Below, piece after piece: positions 22,147 to 35,221 of a stretch of DNA of 64,000 nucleotides (position 1 is the stretch's first letter; every line of letters begins with the position of its first letter). The stretch lies in assembly GCA_027422505.1 (NCBI GenBank), contig JAPQWV010000005.1, forward strand, positions 17,006,501 through 17,070,500, in the 5' to 3' direction. The translations under genes and the position numbers were made by a program. This stretch comes from Craterostigma plantagineum. Lineage: Eukaryota; Streptophyta; Magnoliopsida; Lamiales; Linderniaceae. The notes below the pieces were generated by a model, which did not search any database, was not told the origin of the DNA, and saw only the letters and a list, made by a program, of their open reading frames with translations.

Positions 22147-23125
22147 TACGATTAACAACTCTATGATCCTAGGCATGAATTCTAAGTAATTCGATGATAA
22201 TGATTGACATTAAGATTCGATCGAAAAACTCAAATGAAGAACAAGAGAGAGAATTCGAGTAGAGTGAGAAAGTTACTATTGTTTCTCTCTCTAGAAATTG
22301 AATTGCAAGCCTTTCGGCAATTTCCAAAACTTTCTCTATTGATTGCGATTGATTACAAAGTATTTATACCAAACACACTTGGTATAAATATCTAACTAGT
22401 CCTAATCTAAGGACAAATATAAGAAAAGCCCCTAAATACAAGGACATCTAATAAAATCAAAGCACAATTAGAATTGATCTTCTACATCCTCACACAAGGG
22501 TAAATCATCCGAATTTTTATTCACATCTAGGAATTCATAAAAATCCAGATTAGCTTCGAAACTTATGAGCTCAAACCGACTTAAACCTCTAGGGTTTTCT
22601 AACGAAGTAGTTATCGGAAACCCCTATGATCATGAAATACATAACAACATATAAAAGCATCGCAAATATCCTAAATATACTAAGTATGAGATGTGAGTCA
22701 TGTACCTTACTCAAGATTCAACTTGTCAAAGCTTCTAAGCTGATTGAAGATTTCGCTATTCCTACTCGAGTTCTTGTACCTTCGTTATCTCCCTTTTTCT
22801 TTTCTATATTAGCTTATGAAAGTGTTATAGATATATTATAAGGCTTTGAACTACGTGAGATTTAACAAGCATGTAACCGAATGGTTTACCCTTTGGGTTA
22901 AGTAATATCTGATCAAGCATATCCATAAATTGACTTAGTCTATTACTTGATGAAAGACTTATATGCTTCTAATTCTTTAGTGAACTCTTAATATAGCGTT
23001 CTCAAATGTTTTTGGGCCGAAATAACTACCAATCCAACCGAATTATGTACAGCCTAAACCGTTTAAAATATTACAAAATTAATTACAACAAAAGCATGTG
23101 TTAATTTTCACGAGTATTACATTAA
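22147..23125. other. Unassigned AT-rich spacer
   Basis: No gene recognised. It contains TATTTATACC-like and polyadenylation-like words around 22360-22440 that would fit a decayed LTR, but I see no matching partner. The short ORFs here have no recognisable domain. Confidence 0.4.
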
Positions 23126-24959
23126 CTGCGGCAAATCTGGCCACTTCGCCCGAGAGTGCACTCTCCCGAATAAGAGAGACGCCAACTACTACTCCAAGAA
23201 GCTTCAACTCACTAAGCAGAAGGAAGCTGTAGTAGCTCTCATGGCAGAGCAAGACCACTGGTCAAGGACACGTCGAGTTCAGAAGAGGAGAATCTAGCAC
23301 CCATGGCTCGCCTAGACGAGGATTTAGACGCCGAAATCTCCAATCGGACGGACAACGATCAAGCATCCACATTGTCTCAGGAGATCCAACATGTGTGGTA
23401 CCTCGACTCGGGTTGCTCCACACACATGATGGGAAATCAAGAGCTGCTGAGCAACTATCAAGAACGCTTAAATGGAAAAGTCAGTTTCGGCAACAACGAC
23501 TCAGCTCCAATTCTAGGACTTGGAGAAATTTTTTTGAAGAATCTGATCATCAAGGATGTCTCGTATGTCCAAGGCATCCGCCATAACTTGTTCAGCATAG
23601 GCCAGTTCTGCGATAAAGGATTCCAGGTGGTCTTCCTTGCTGACCGGTGAAAAATTTTGGACAGTCAGGACAAAGAACTCCTTCAAGGAATTCGGAGATC
23701 AAATCTATACACGATCAACCTGACATCCGTGCGGCCTTTGACAGTTGCTTGCCTCATCTCTCAGACTGCAGTTCGGAGGAACAGTCTATGGCATCAACGC
23801 ATGTCTCATCTGAACATTAAAGCTCTTCAACGACTCTCACAGAAAAAGTTGGTCCACGGTCCACGAATTGTAATACTACAGAAAGAGCATCAGTGTTCGG
23901 TGTGCCAACTTGGAAAAATGAAGCGAGCTTCTCACCACATCAATCCAGTTGCCTCTACTTCCCGTCCTTTGGAATTACTTCACATGGACCTCTGTGGACC
24001 AATGCAAACAGAGAGTACCAACGGACGTAAGTACGTGCTGGTCATTGTTGACGATTTTTCTCGCTACACATGGACGAAGTTCCTCCGAACCAAGGATGAG
24101 ACAAGAGACTTGATTACAAATTTTGTGAACACAACTCAGAATCTACTGCAGCAGACTATCCAAGTCATTCGCACTGACAATGGAACTGAGTTCAAGAACA
24201 AATTTCTCAGTGACTTTTATCAAAAACTCGGGATTAGTCAGCAATTCTCAGCCGCTAAGACACCTCAACAGAATGGAGTAGTCGAAAAGGAGAACAGAAC
24301 TCTAGTGGAAGCCGCGCGTACAATGCTGATTCATTCCGGCTTCCCACATTTCCGTTGGGCTAAAGCAATAAATACCGCATGTTTCACTCAGAACAGGACG
24401 GTCGTTCACAAGCGCTTCGATAAGACTCCGTACGAGATCATTAACAAGCGAGTACCCAATTTCTTTTTTCAAGGTCTTCGGATGCAAGTGCTTTGTGGCG
24501 AACTAGAGAGCAACGTGCCAAGTTCGACCATAAAGCATTCAGAGCCACATTCGTCGGGTATTCTTCAACTTCTAAGGCGTACAGAGTATACATCAAGTTC
24601 AACCATACAATCAAGGAAAGCTACAATGTCACTTTCCAAGAATTGGCAGAAATGGCTTCTGAGCACATCAGTTTAGGAACCGTGCCTAACCAGGTGGCTT
24701 CTGAATATGACAGTTCAAAACCCGTGCTTACTGGTGTGTTGGAACAAAACCAACAGCGAGCGGCAACAACTCGAGATTCAACGTCATTAGAAGCTATGAG
24801 ATTTGATCTAGAAGACTTGGACTAGCTCTTTGAGCACATATATCGGCCTAACAACACTGTTACCACACCTGCCGTGGAATCTCCAATTGACGAAGCCGAT
24901 GTCCAGAGTACTTCAACTGTCCCCACCTCACCCGATTCAAGATAACCACAGAATGCTGT
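23126..24959 (+). pseudogene. Truncated Copia gag-pol relic, 5' part (zinc knuckle to integrase)
   Basis: A plus-strand relic starting inside the gag zinc knuckle (NCGKSGHFAREC at about 23131). It has protease DSGCSTHMMG (about 23407), the pre-integrase LWHQRMSHLN motif and an integrase core with IVDDFSRYTW, RTDNGTEF and TPQQNGVVE. A TGA at 23648-23650 and a frameshift near 24470 break the frame. LTR, leader and most of gag are missing. It is the same lineage as the outer element at 1-22146 but in the opposite orientation. It resumes at 34636 after a nested insertion. Confidence 0.88.
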
Positions 24960-27332
24960 TGTTAGGGAGTGTGCCCTCGGAATGCCATACGAGGACTAGG
25001 AATAATATAGGGCGCACGATGATGTGTAGGTCGCTAGATAGTTTTATTGTATATACTGTCAAAATAAAGTAGTGAACATTATTTTCATTATAATAAAGGC
25101 ATTATTATTTATTTATCGAATATAAAGTCTGCTTGGCATCCGACGGTGCGATAAATAAATAACACCAAAATGTTAGAGTTGGACGTCTGATTCTCGTGGG
25201 GACGAGAGAGAAGACACTGGGCGGTCCTTAATCTCAGCATAGGTCCGTAAGTCTAAGGATTCTAGGTGGGTGACTAGATATTCGAATATGACTTATCCAT
25301 TGACGACCACATAGTATCGGTAGTGACATCGATTACCTGAGAGGTTGTGGGTCGTGATGGAGATATCGCTGATCGGAGAGATCGCGTATTCGGACATTCG
25401 GCTCGTATTCTTCTCGATCACATGACTAGGATGTTGTCAATAATTGAACGAATGACTATAGCACCTCAGACCGATAGGGTCACTGACGGATTTGCGTTCG
25501 CGTTTTCGGTTTGTCGCTAGTTAGCAAGGTCCGCAAGTGTTCAGAAATGGGACACGGGCCAGCGGCGAAACGCAACTGACTTTACGGAGGTGATTGTCGG
25601 GCTTTGACTGCTACCAGGATTCACTGCCTATATTCGTATAGGTTAACGTCCTATGAGGTAATTGGAGAGTGACGATTGTATAGCCTTCGCCCGAAGCTTG
25701 GAAAGTTCGCTCGTATTAGATACGGAGCGGAGTTTAAATAATCGGTCGGGTCTCGATTATAACATAGTGTTAGGTTAGTGAGTTTGACATTTACATGGCT
25801 CTCACCTAACCGGGACGCAAGTGAAAGGGGTAAGAGGTATTTAAATGTATACACTATAGTCGGTTCGCCCGAATTTTGATTGGATCAAAATTCGTTCTCA
25901 ACTAGGATCTGTCCGGTACCACGGGATTGGCTAGGCGAATACCGGGACTCGCAGATTCCTCCCGTGTCAGTTCAGATGGACCTAGAGAGTCGCACTTAAA
26001 AATGGTAATGACCTCGAACGAAAACGGCGGGCTTTTCTCTGTAACCTAACGAATGGGATTCGTTGAGGTAGTGTCATAGTTGATACGAGGTGTCGACGAT
26101 TTAGTTAAGTTCCGGTGAGGGTCACGGGAATAATTAGGACTTAAGATTGTCTTAAGTGCTTAATTAATTAATTAAGTGAGGCTCGATTGTAATTAAAATA
26201 ATTAGATTGGATTTAATTATTTTAGTACTTAAAATTGAGGGACTAAATTGAGAATTTAGAAACCTTATGGGCCAAAATGAAATATATTAAAAATGTGCAT
26301 GTTGACTTGGTCTTGGACATGTGGACATTTCCATAGCTTGCCACATTGAATGAGGCGGCATGTGAGTCATACTCTTGGCTTTGATGTGAGCATGACAAGT
26401 GTTAAATATAATATTAATAAAATATCTTAGTGGAACTTTACTACAAGAAGAGATAGAGAAGTGAAGAGAGAACTTGGTACTTGACTAAAAATCATGCAAC
26501 GTGAGGTGCTTTAAGGTCATGAACTTGGTACATGCTCTCAACAAGCCATTTTGTACTTGCCAAGTCAAGCCACGGGATCGTTCTACGAAGCCGACGCCCG
26601 AACCGAACTGTGTCTAGCCATTGGGAGCAGTCTCGGAGGTTCGATCAAGGACAATCCGGCGTGATGATCTAGCCCGGAGGCCCCGGGAACCAGACGAGGT
26701 GCTGTGACGCTCATCCGAGGTGTAATCACGTACGCCGAAGGTATGTTCGAACTCTACGGATTTGATTTTACGAAAAATACCAAACGACATCGGAATGATT
26801 CGAAAGACCCCACGTTACGATCATTGGGAAGTGTAGAACCAATCTAGAAAATTTAGTAACACTCGGAAATTGTTTCTATTGTTAAATTGTCGAAAGACCG
26901 TAGACTGCTGCTTTAGTCGAACTGATAATTTCGAACCGCTAAATTTATTTTACGAAAAATACCAAACGACATCGGAATGATTCATAAACCCCTCGTTGTG
27001 AACGTCGAGAAGTGTAGAATTATTCTGAAAATTTTGGTATCGATCGGAAATCGTTTCGGTTACCAAATAGTCGAAAAACTGCCGACTGCCCTTTGTTCGA
27101 ACTAGTTTGGAATTAAATTATCAATTCAAATAAATTTGTATTAAATTCGAATTTAGGAAATTCAACTTAGACGTGGTCTCCTGAGGCGCAGGGCAGTATC
27201 TTGGGCCCTCGAGTTTAGATGTTGAAAATCGAAAATTCGTCACCCTACGCCGCTCGGTTCAAAACGTGCTTCTGCTATCGCCACGTTACGTTGTTCGGGG
27301 GCCGGCGTCAATTAATCGGGCCCACCCCAGCA
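24960..27332 (+). repeat. 5' LTR of the older nested Copia element
   Basis: 2373 bp, starting TGTTAGGGAGTGTGCCC and ending CCCCAGCA (CCCCAACA in the partner). It contains a diverged internal tandem duplication of about 180 bp (about 26765-26945 and 26946-27120), each unit starting near TTTACGAAAAATACCA. The start resembles the LTR of the young element at 770. Confidence 0.92.
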
Positions 27333-27333
27333 G

Positions 27334-27345
27334 TAGTATCAGAGC
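27334..27345 (+). promoter_or_regulatory. Primer binding site with one mismatch
   Basis: TAGTATCAGAGC, one base after the LTR end. It matches the Met-tRNA primer site TGGTATCAGAGC except for G to A at the second position. Confidence 0.85.
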
Positions 27346-28629
27346 TACGGCTCATGAATGGTTCGACCGAAGGCCTCGAAAGCCGATGTGGCGAACGAAT
27401 GGTCGACGTAGTTTGGAGACTATCGTTGCTCGTGACGTCGGTCGGGCACCCGGCGTCAAAATTCTGTGTTGCATTTTTATGTGGGACATTTACGCGGGCT
27501 TAGGTGATAACTGGGTTATTTGTTTAAGGGTCATTTGCCGCCCCCCGGTATGTACATGGATTATGGATTGTTCGGAAAATAATTCCCCCCGTGTTGTATT
27601 TTATCACTTTATTAGATAAGTTCGATAAAATGACGGCCTTTCGACTAAGGTGCAATTGGAGGGTTTGACGACCATAGTGGCTTCACACGATGTTGGACGG
27701 GATCGAAATTCCGGATTAGTAAGAGGGACCATGGCCGTGAGCTTTTATCTCACACCCGTGACTGATTATACATCGGTAAGTCCCCGAACTCCGGCCCTAT
27801 GGCCGAGAGTCGAACAGCCTGCGACCATGAATCCCACGTTGTGGAGTTCCTAGTCGCGGCTCGGGCTGTTCGGAGTCGCGAGTCGACGTTTGAAGATCGA
27901 AGACCCCGGTCGTTTTACGACCCATGTAATAGGACCAGTATAGAAATAGCCCGCATATTTGTCCAATTAAATTGCTTTCCTAGGGTAAGGAATTTAATTA
28001 ACGCATTTATGTGCTCGTGCTTAATTGATTTGCTATGAGAACACAAAAGTATCTCCCGACGTAATACTAAGTGAGTAAAGGGATGGATGCCCTGTCTTCT
28101 GTCAAGCTCGGGTTTAGTTGTTACGAAACCTAAATGTAAGGTTTTGTTCCGGGTATGCCGGCGCCTTGCATTTGCTTTCGTTTCGGCTTGCTTGAGTGCG
28201 TTAGCGCCGCTCGCCAAGACCACACTATGCGGTAAAACGTACGGTTCAAATGTGCGGTTTTGAGCAAAGTTGATAGGTTGCACTTAGACAGTCACACCCC
28301 CTTGTTCTGGGTTTGCCGGCGGGGGTCCCTTACTGAGACTAAGATAGTTGAGACATTCGACGAGGTCGGATTCGTGCGGAGCACGACTTCCTGGGCCGCT
28401 GCAAACCAATAAAATGATGGAGGTTGAGGTTTGCATCCGCCCACGGGGACATCAACTCCACTATCGAAGTTACCAACGAATCTTCCAAAATGTCCAGTGG
28501 GAGAAAATGGTGTTTATGAAAAGATAGTGGGAGTCAAACGGAATAGAAGTCCTTGTTCGCGTTTGATGATCTATACAAACGACTTAACATGCCTTTTATT
28601 TTCTGCAGCTTTTTCTCTCAGTGTTAATT
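27346..28629 (+). other. Leader of the older nested Copia element
   Basis: 1.3 kb of noncoding leader. The short ORFs here show no domains. The last 150 bases resemble the leader end of the intact element before 4329. Confidence 0.6.
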
Positions 28630-29450
28630 ATGTCCACCGCTTTAAACATACTGCTCAAGGAGAATAGGTTGACTGGGTCGAACTATTCAGACTGGCTTCA
28701 CAACCTGAGAATTTTCCTTCAGATTGAGAACCTAGTGTATATCCTTGACTCCCAGTAGCCGCCGACCCCATGGGCGCGGGCAACCGAGCAGGCTCGTGCC
28801 GCTTATGACGAGCGACTACGCGACGAGCAGCTCGTAAAGGCTCATGTCCTCGGATCGATGAGTAACACGCTGCAGCGTAGCCATGAGGGTATGGCTGGTG
28901 CTCGAGCGATGGTTCAGCATCGGAAAGAGCTTTATGGTGCGACGTCGAGGACAGCTCGCTATGCGGCTTCGTCGCAGCTCTTCCGATCGAGGATGTTTGA
29001 GGGTGAGAACGTCGGTGAACATGTTATGAACATGATCACCATGATCGAGAGATTGGAGACTCTCAATTTTCGATTTGATCGGGAATTACAAAACGATCTC
29101 ATCTTGCAGTCTCTCCTTTCGTCCTTCAACGCGTTCATTGTGAACTATCATCTGAACGGTATGACGCTGACGCTTCCTAATATGATAAATCAGCTAGCAA
29201 CGGCACAAGGTTAGATAAAGAGGGCAAAGCAGACTGCACTTGTCGCCACCTTTTCGAAGCCCCAGAAAAGCAAAAAGAAGAAGGGCAACAAGCTCAAGCC
29301 AACATGGAATGTTTCTAAGAAGAACAATCTTCTGGGAAATGGAATTAGACCGGTGTAAAGCCAACGGATAGGTGTCTGCATTGCGGTGCGCTGGGCCACT
29401 GGAAGCCCCCGAAGCTCAAAGGTGAGCAGGCTGCGTCAGGTAAGGAACTT
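28630..29450 (+). pseudogene. Gag of the older nested Copia element, broken
   Basis: The ATG at 28630 starts a gag related to that of the intact element (NRLTGSNYSDWLHNLRI). A TAG follows at 28756, after 42 codons. The remaining capsid region is open from 28858 to 29214 (RKELYGATSRTARY), then stops at a TAG. A damaged zinc knuckle (CLHCGALGHW...) lies near 29375-29415. Confidence 0.85.
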
Positions 29451-32230
29451 AATGTTTTAGAAACAGTCTGTTTTACATCTGTATACTCTACTTCCTGGAT
29501 ATTGGATTCGGGAGCTAGTACTCATATTTGTGTGTCCAGCAAGGTCTGGGACCAAATAGAGCGCTTGGGGAGCGGGAGATCGAGGTCAGAGTGGGAAGCG
29601 GGGATAGTCTCTCAGCAAGCCACATCGGATCAAGATCTCTTGTTTTGTTATCTGGGCATGTGTTGCATTTGTACGATTGTCTTGTACTCCCGAGGGGTTT
29701 TAAGAAAATCGTCTCCATTCCTGTTCTGAGCAAGAATGGTTATGTATTTAACTTTAATAATAATACATGCCATATTATGTATCGAAACAAAAATGTTGGC
29801 TATGCGACACTATTTAATGGTTTGTACTATTTAAATACCCAGAACGACGTATCTGTGAATACTATCGCAAACAAACGAAAGTCAGGAATAAATGCGAGGT
29901 ACTTGTGGCATCTTCGGTTAGGGCATACTGGAGAAAGCAAGATCCACGAGTTAGAGAAAAATGGGATTTTGAAACCGTTGTGATCAGATCCCTATTCGAC
30001 TTGTGAGTCGTGCCTCCAAGGTAAAATGACCCGATCACCCTTTACTGGGACATTTAATAGAGCCACATAAATTCTCGGTTTGATTCACACAGACGTTTGC
30101 GGGCCATTCAATGTGAAGGCTCGAGGTGACTTCCACTATTTTATTACCTTCACAGGTGATAACAGTCGTTACTGACTCGTGTATCTGATGAGGTATAAAA
30201 CTGATGTACTTGAAAGGTTCAAGGAGTATAAGGCATTGGTGGAAAACCAAACGTCGAAACTCATTAAAGTCATTCGATCGGATCGAGGAGGCGAGTACAT
30301 GAGTGTCGAGTTTGACCAATTCTTGAAGGAGAATGGTATATTATCACAGGTGACTCCGCCCGGCACGCCACAGTTGAACGGCATGGCCGAACATAGAAAC
30401 CGAACTTTATTAGATATGGTTCGTTCTGTGTTAAGCTATACAGATTTACCGATGTTATTGTGGGGATACTCGCTTTTGACAGCAGCGTATACCATAAACC
30501 GGTGTCCCTCGAAGTCTGTTAACGGCATTCCGTATGAGATATGGACTGGTCGTTTACCCAGCTTATCGCATATTAGGATTTGGGGATGCCCCGCCTATGT
30601 GAAAAGGTTGAAGGCAGACAAATTGGAGTCTAGGTCTCTGAAAGGTCGTTTCATAGGTTACCCCAAAGACTCAATGAGGTACCTATTCTATTTTCATGAC
30701 GATCAGAGGATCGTTGTGGGCCTACACGCACACTTTCTCGAGGAAGTGTTCATTCGAGATTGTGGCGTTGGCCGAGAGGTCACTCTCGAGGAGCAGTCGA
30801 CCAAAACGCCCTCACAGAATTTTGAATCGGATGGTCCGAGCGAATCAATCTTGCGACGATCTGAAAGGGTGCCACACAAACCCCAGCGGTATGGCATGTC
30901 ACACGTCGAACACGATTATGCTGCGACTAGGGGACTTCTAAGAGAAGATCCCGCTACTTTCGATCAAGCTATATCCGATGTTGACTCAACGAGATGGGTT
31001 GAGGCTATGCAGGCTGATATGGACCCAACAAAGTCTGGACTCTTGTAGACCTACCGAGCGATTTTAGACCAATTGGTTGGAAATGCATATACAAGAAAAG
31101 ATTGGATCTGACGGACAAGTTGAGACATACAAGGCCAGGTTGGTTTCCAAGGGCTATAACCAAAAGGAGAGAGTCGACTATGAGGAGACTTTATCACCTG
31201 TAGCCATGATCAAGTCTATCCGCATAATGATCGCAATAGCTACGCACTATGATTATGAGATTTGGCATATGGACGTCAAAACGGCATCCTTAATGGATTC
31301 CTCAAGGAGGAGATCTATATGAGCAGCCAAAAGGTTTTGAGTCGCATACAGATGCTCACAAAGTGTGCAAACTGAATCGGTCAATTTATGGACTGAAACA
31401 GGCCTCTCGTAGCTGAAACCTACGCTTCGATGAAGCAGTTCGGAACTTAGGATTCGAAAAAAACATAGATGAGCCATGTGTCTACAGAAAGAGCAGTGGG
31501 AGTATGGTGTCGTTCCTTGTATTGTACGTAGATTATATCCTTTTAATAGGAAACGACATCGGGATGCTCTCGTCGGTGAAAGCGTGGCTTTCAACCGAAT
31601 TCTCCATGAAAGACCTAGGAGAAGCGACGTATATACTCGGTATTTGCTTGTTCAGGGATCGAGCGAACAGAACGACCGGCTTATCTCAGGGCCTTTACTT
31701 AGAGAAAATCCTAAAGAAATTCAGAATGGATGACTCTAAGAGAGGGTTCTTACCTGTGCGACATGGGGTCCATTTGTCGAAATCAATGTCACCTCAAAAG
31801 TGAGGAAGACAGACGACGGATGAGTGGGATACCCTATGCGTCTGCAGTGGGTAGTCTGATGTACGCAATGTTGTGTACACAGTCGGACATTGCCTACGCT
31901 GTGAGCATGGTTAGTCAGTTTCAGGCAAACCCAGGGGAAGGACACTGGACTGCCGTTAAGAATATCTTTAAGTACCTTAGACGGACTAAAGACTTAATGC
32001 TTGTCTATGGAGGAGCAGGACTAGAAGTAGATGGTTACACCGATTCGGACTTTCAGTCAGACATAGATGATCGAAAATCTGCTTCAGGTTTTTGTATTCG
32101 TGCTCAACGGTGGGGCAATGTCTTGGAGAAGCTCCAAGCAAAGCACAACTGCCGATTCCACGTGTGAGGCAGAATACATAGCAACCTCAGAGGCAGCTGA
32201 AGAAGCTGTTGGATGAAAAAGTTCTTGGAA
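29451..32230 (+). pseudogene. Pol of the older nested Copia element, broken and 3'-truncated
   Basis: Contains protease LDSGASTHIC (about 29503), the pre-integrase LWHLRLGHTG (about 29905), an integrase core (SDRGGEY, TPQLNGMAEHRNRT, about 30280-30410), RT (KARLVSKGYNQKE, then YVDYIL in place of YVDDIL near 31525) and RNase H (YTDSDFQSD). Frames are split by TGA at 29981, TGA near 30174, TAG at 31046, a frameshift near 31290, TGA near 31413 and another shift near 31800. The second catalytic Asp of the YVDD motif is Tyr. The frame ends abruptly after WMKKFLG at the LTR edge, about 100 residues short of the intact relative. Confidence 0.9.
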
Positions 32231-34635
32231 TGTTAGGGAGTGTGCCCTCGGAATGCCATACGAGGACTATGAATAATATAGGGCGCACGATGATGTGTAG
32301 GTCGCTAGACAGTTTTATTGTATATACTGTCAAAATAAAGTAGTGAATATTATTTTCATTATAATAAGGGCATTATTATTTATTTATCGAATATAAAGTC
32401 TGCTTGGCATCCGGCGGTGCGATAAATAAATAACACCCAAATGTTTGAGTTGGACGTCCGATTCTCGTGGGGACGAGAGAGGAGACACCGGGCGGTCCTT
32501 AATCTCAGCATTAAATAAAAGGTCCGTAAGTCTAAGGATTCAAGGTGGGTGACTAGATATCCGAATATGACTTATCCATTGACGACCACATAGTATCAGT
32601 AGTGTCACCGATTACCTGAGAGGTTGTGGGTCGTGATGGAGATATCGGTAATCGGAGAGATCGCGTATTCGGACATTCGGCTCGTATTCTTCTCGATCAC
32701 ATTACTAGGATGTTGTCAATGATTGAACGAATAACTATAGCAGCCTCAGACCGATAGGGTCACTGACGGATTTGCTTTCGCGATTTCGGTTTGTCGCTAG
32801 TTAGCTACGTCTGCAAGTGTTCGGAAATGGGACACAGGCCAGCGGCGACACGCAACCGACTTTACGGAGGTGATTGTCGGGCTTTGACTGCTATCGGGAT
32901 TCACTGCCTATATTTGTATAGGTTAACGTCCTATGAGGTAATTGGAGAACGACGATTGTAAAGCCTTCGGCCGAAGCTTGAAAAGCTCTCTCGTATTAGA
33001 TACGGAGTGGAGTTTAAATAATCGGTCGGGTCTCGATTATAACCTAGTGTTAGGTTAGTGAGTTTGACATTTACATGGCTCTCACCTAACCGGGACGCAA
33101 GTGAAAGGGGTAAGAGGTATTTAAATGTATACACTATAGTCGGTTCGCCCGAATTTCGATTGGATCAAAATTCGTACTCAACTAGGATCTTTCCGGTACC
33201 ACGGGATTGGCTAGGCGAATACCGGGACTCGCGGATTCCTCCCGTGCCAGTTCAGACGGACCTAGAGTCGTACTTAAAAATGGTAATGACCTCGAACGAA
33301 AACGGCAGGCTTTTCTATGTAACCTAACGAATGGAATTCGTTGAGGTAGTGGCATAGTTGATACGAGGTGTCGACGATTTAGTTAAGTTTTGGTGAGGAT
33401 CACGGGAATAATTAGGACTTAAGATTGTCTTAAGTGCTTAATAATTAACTAAATGAGGCTCGATTGTAATTAAAATAATTAGAATGGATTTAATTATTTT
33501 ATTACTTAAAATTGAGGGACTAAATTGAGAATTTAGAAACCTCATGGGCCAAAATGGAATAAATTAAAAATGTACATGTAGACTTGGTCTTGGACATGTG
33601 GACATTTCCATAGCTTGCCACATTTAATGAGATGGCATGTGAGTCATACTCTTGTCTTTGATGTGAGCATGACAAATGTTAAATATAAAATTAATAAAAT
33701 ACCTTAGTGGAACTTTACTACAAGAAGAGATAGAGAAGTGAAGAGAGAACTTGGTACTTGACTAAAAATCATGCAACGTGAGGTGCTTTAAGTTCATGAA
33801 CTTGGTACATGCTCTCAACAAGCCATTTTGTACTTGCCACGTCAAGCCACGGGATCGTTCGACGAAGCCCGACGCCCGAACTGAACTGCGTCTAGCCATC
33901 GGGAGAAGTCTCGGAGGTTCGATCAAGGATATACCGGCGTGACGATCTAGCCCGGAGGCCCCGGGAACCAGACGAGGCGCTGCGACACTCATCCGAGGTG
34001 TAATCACATACGCTGAAGGTATGTTCGAACTCTACTGATTTGATTTTACGAAAAATACCACACGACATCGGAATGATTCGAAAGACCCCTAATTACGATC
34101 GTAGGGAAGTGTAGAATCAATCTGGAAATTTGGTATCGATCGGAAATCGTTTCTATTGTCAAACTGTCAAAGACGGTAGACTGTTGCTTTAGTCGAACTG
34201 ATAATTTCGAACCAATGAATTGATTTTACGAAAAATACCAAACGACGTCGGAATGATTTGAAAGACCCCTTGTTACGAACGTCGGGAAGTGTAGAGTTAT
34301 TCTGAAAATTTTGGTATTGATTGGAAATTGTTTCGGTTACCAAATAGTCAAAAAATGGCCGACTGCCGCTTTGTTCGAACTAGTTTGGAATTAAATTATT
34401 AATTCGAATAAATTTGTATTAAATCCGAATTTAGGAAATTCGACTAAGACATGGTCTCCTGAGGCTCAGGGCAGTATCTTGGGCCCTCGGGATAAGCCGA
34501 AGGGAGCTAGGTCGAGTTTAGATGTTGAAAATCGAAAATTCGTCACCCTACGCCGCTCGGTTCAAAACGCGCTTCCGCTATCGCCACGTTGCACTGTTCG
34601 GGGGCCGGCGTCAATTAATCGGGCCCACCCCAACA
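32231..34635 (+). repeat. 3' LTR of the older nested Copia element
   Basis: 2405 bp, TGTTAGGGAGTG...CCCCAACA, the partner of 24960-27332. It carries the same internal tandem duplication (about 34030-34375) and two short extra segments absent from the left copy. It directly abuts the truncated pol with no polypurine tract in between. Confidence 0.92.
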
Positions 34636-35221
34636 GAGTCGCTCAACTCAAGTTCAGAAATGGAATTACCTCAACTCGATGAACATCTTGAGATCACTGG
34701 AGATCTCGCTCCACATATGGCTGACGCTTCGGACTCGGCCTTGCCTCATGAGCACAAGTGGACTCGAGCACATCCAGTCGATCAGATCATCGGTAATCCT
34801 TCGGGTGGAGTGCGGACAAGAAATCAGAGCGGACTTTTAGGCTACTTCTTAAGCCAAAACGAGCCAACGAAGGTAGCAGAAGCACTTAAGGACACGGATT
34901 GGGTAATAGCAATGCAAGACAAAATCAACCAATTCGAGCGTCTACAAGTGTGGACTTCAGTACCCCGTCCGCATGGGAAACAATTATAGGGACGAAATGG
35001 ATATTCAAGAACAAGAAAAATGAAGATGGAGAAGTGATCAGGAACAAAGCAAGATTAATTGCTAAGGGCTACAACCAACAGAAAGAAATCGATTACGACG
35101 AGACGTACGCTCTTGTTGCCCGAATCGAAGCTATCCGCCTATTCTTGTCCTACGCGGCTCACAAGGACTTCAAAGTCTACCAAATGGACGTCAAAACCGC
35201 CTTTCTCAACGGCGTGTAGAA
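34636..35221 (+). pseudogene. Truncated Copia relic, 3' part (start of RT)
   Basis: Continues the relic 23126-24959. A Ser/Glu-rich hinge is followed by HEHKWTRAHPVDQIIG and [15 protein letters not shown], then RT with [13 protein letters not shown] and [13 protein letters not shown] frameshift at about 34975 splits it. It ends at a TAG at 35217-35219, before the catalytic YVDD. The rest of RT and RNase H are missing. Confidence 0.88.

Larger units (their letters stand above)
24960..34635 (+). mobile_element. Older nested Copia element, inactivated
   Basis: LTRs at 24960-27332 and 32231-34635 flank a broken gag-pol of the same family as the intact element at 770-10217. The LTRs differ visibly, including two insertions in the right copy (about 32512-32521 and 34488-34515), so the insertion is older than the intact element. 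Several stops and frameshifts break gag-pol. The last part of RNase H and the polypurine tract are deleted. It splits the Copia relic at 23126-24959/34636-35221. I see no target duplication (GCTGT left, GAGTC right). Confidence 0.92.

Noticed and set aside
22147..23125. A decayed LTR in the spacer
   Set aside because: LTR-like words only; no second copy, primer site or polypurine tract found.
24955..34640. Target-site duplication around the older nested Copia element
   Set aside because: GCTGT on the left and GAGTC on the right do not match; none is claimed.
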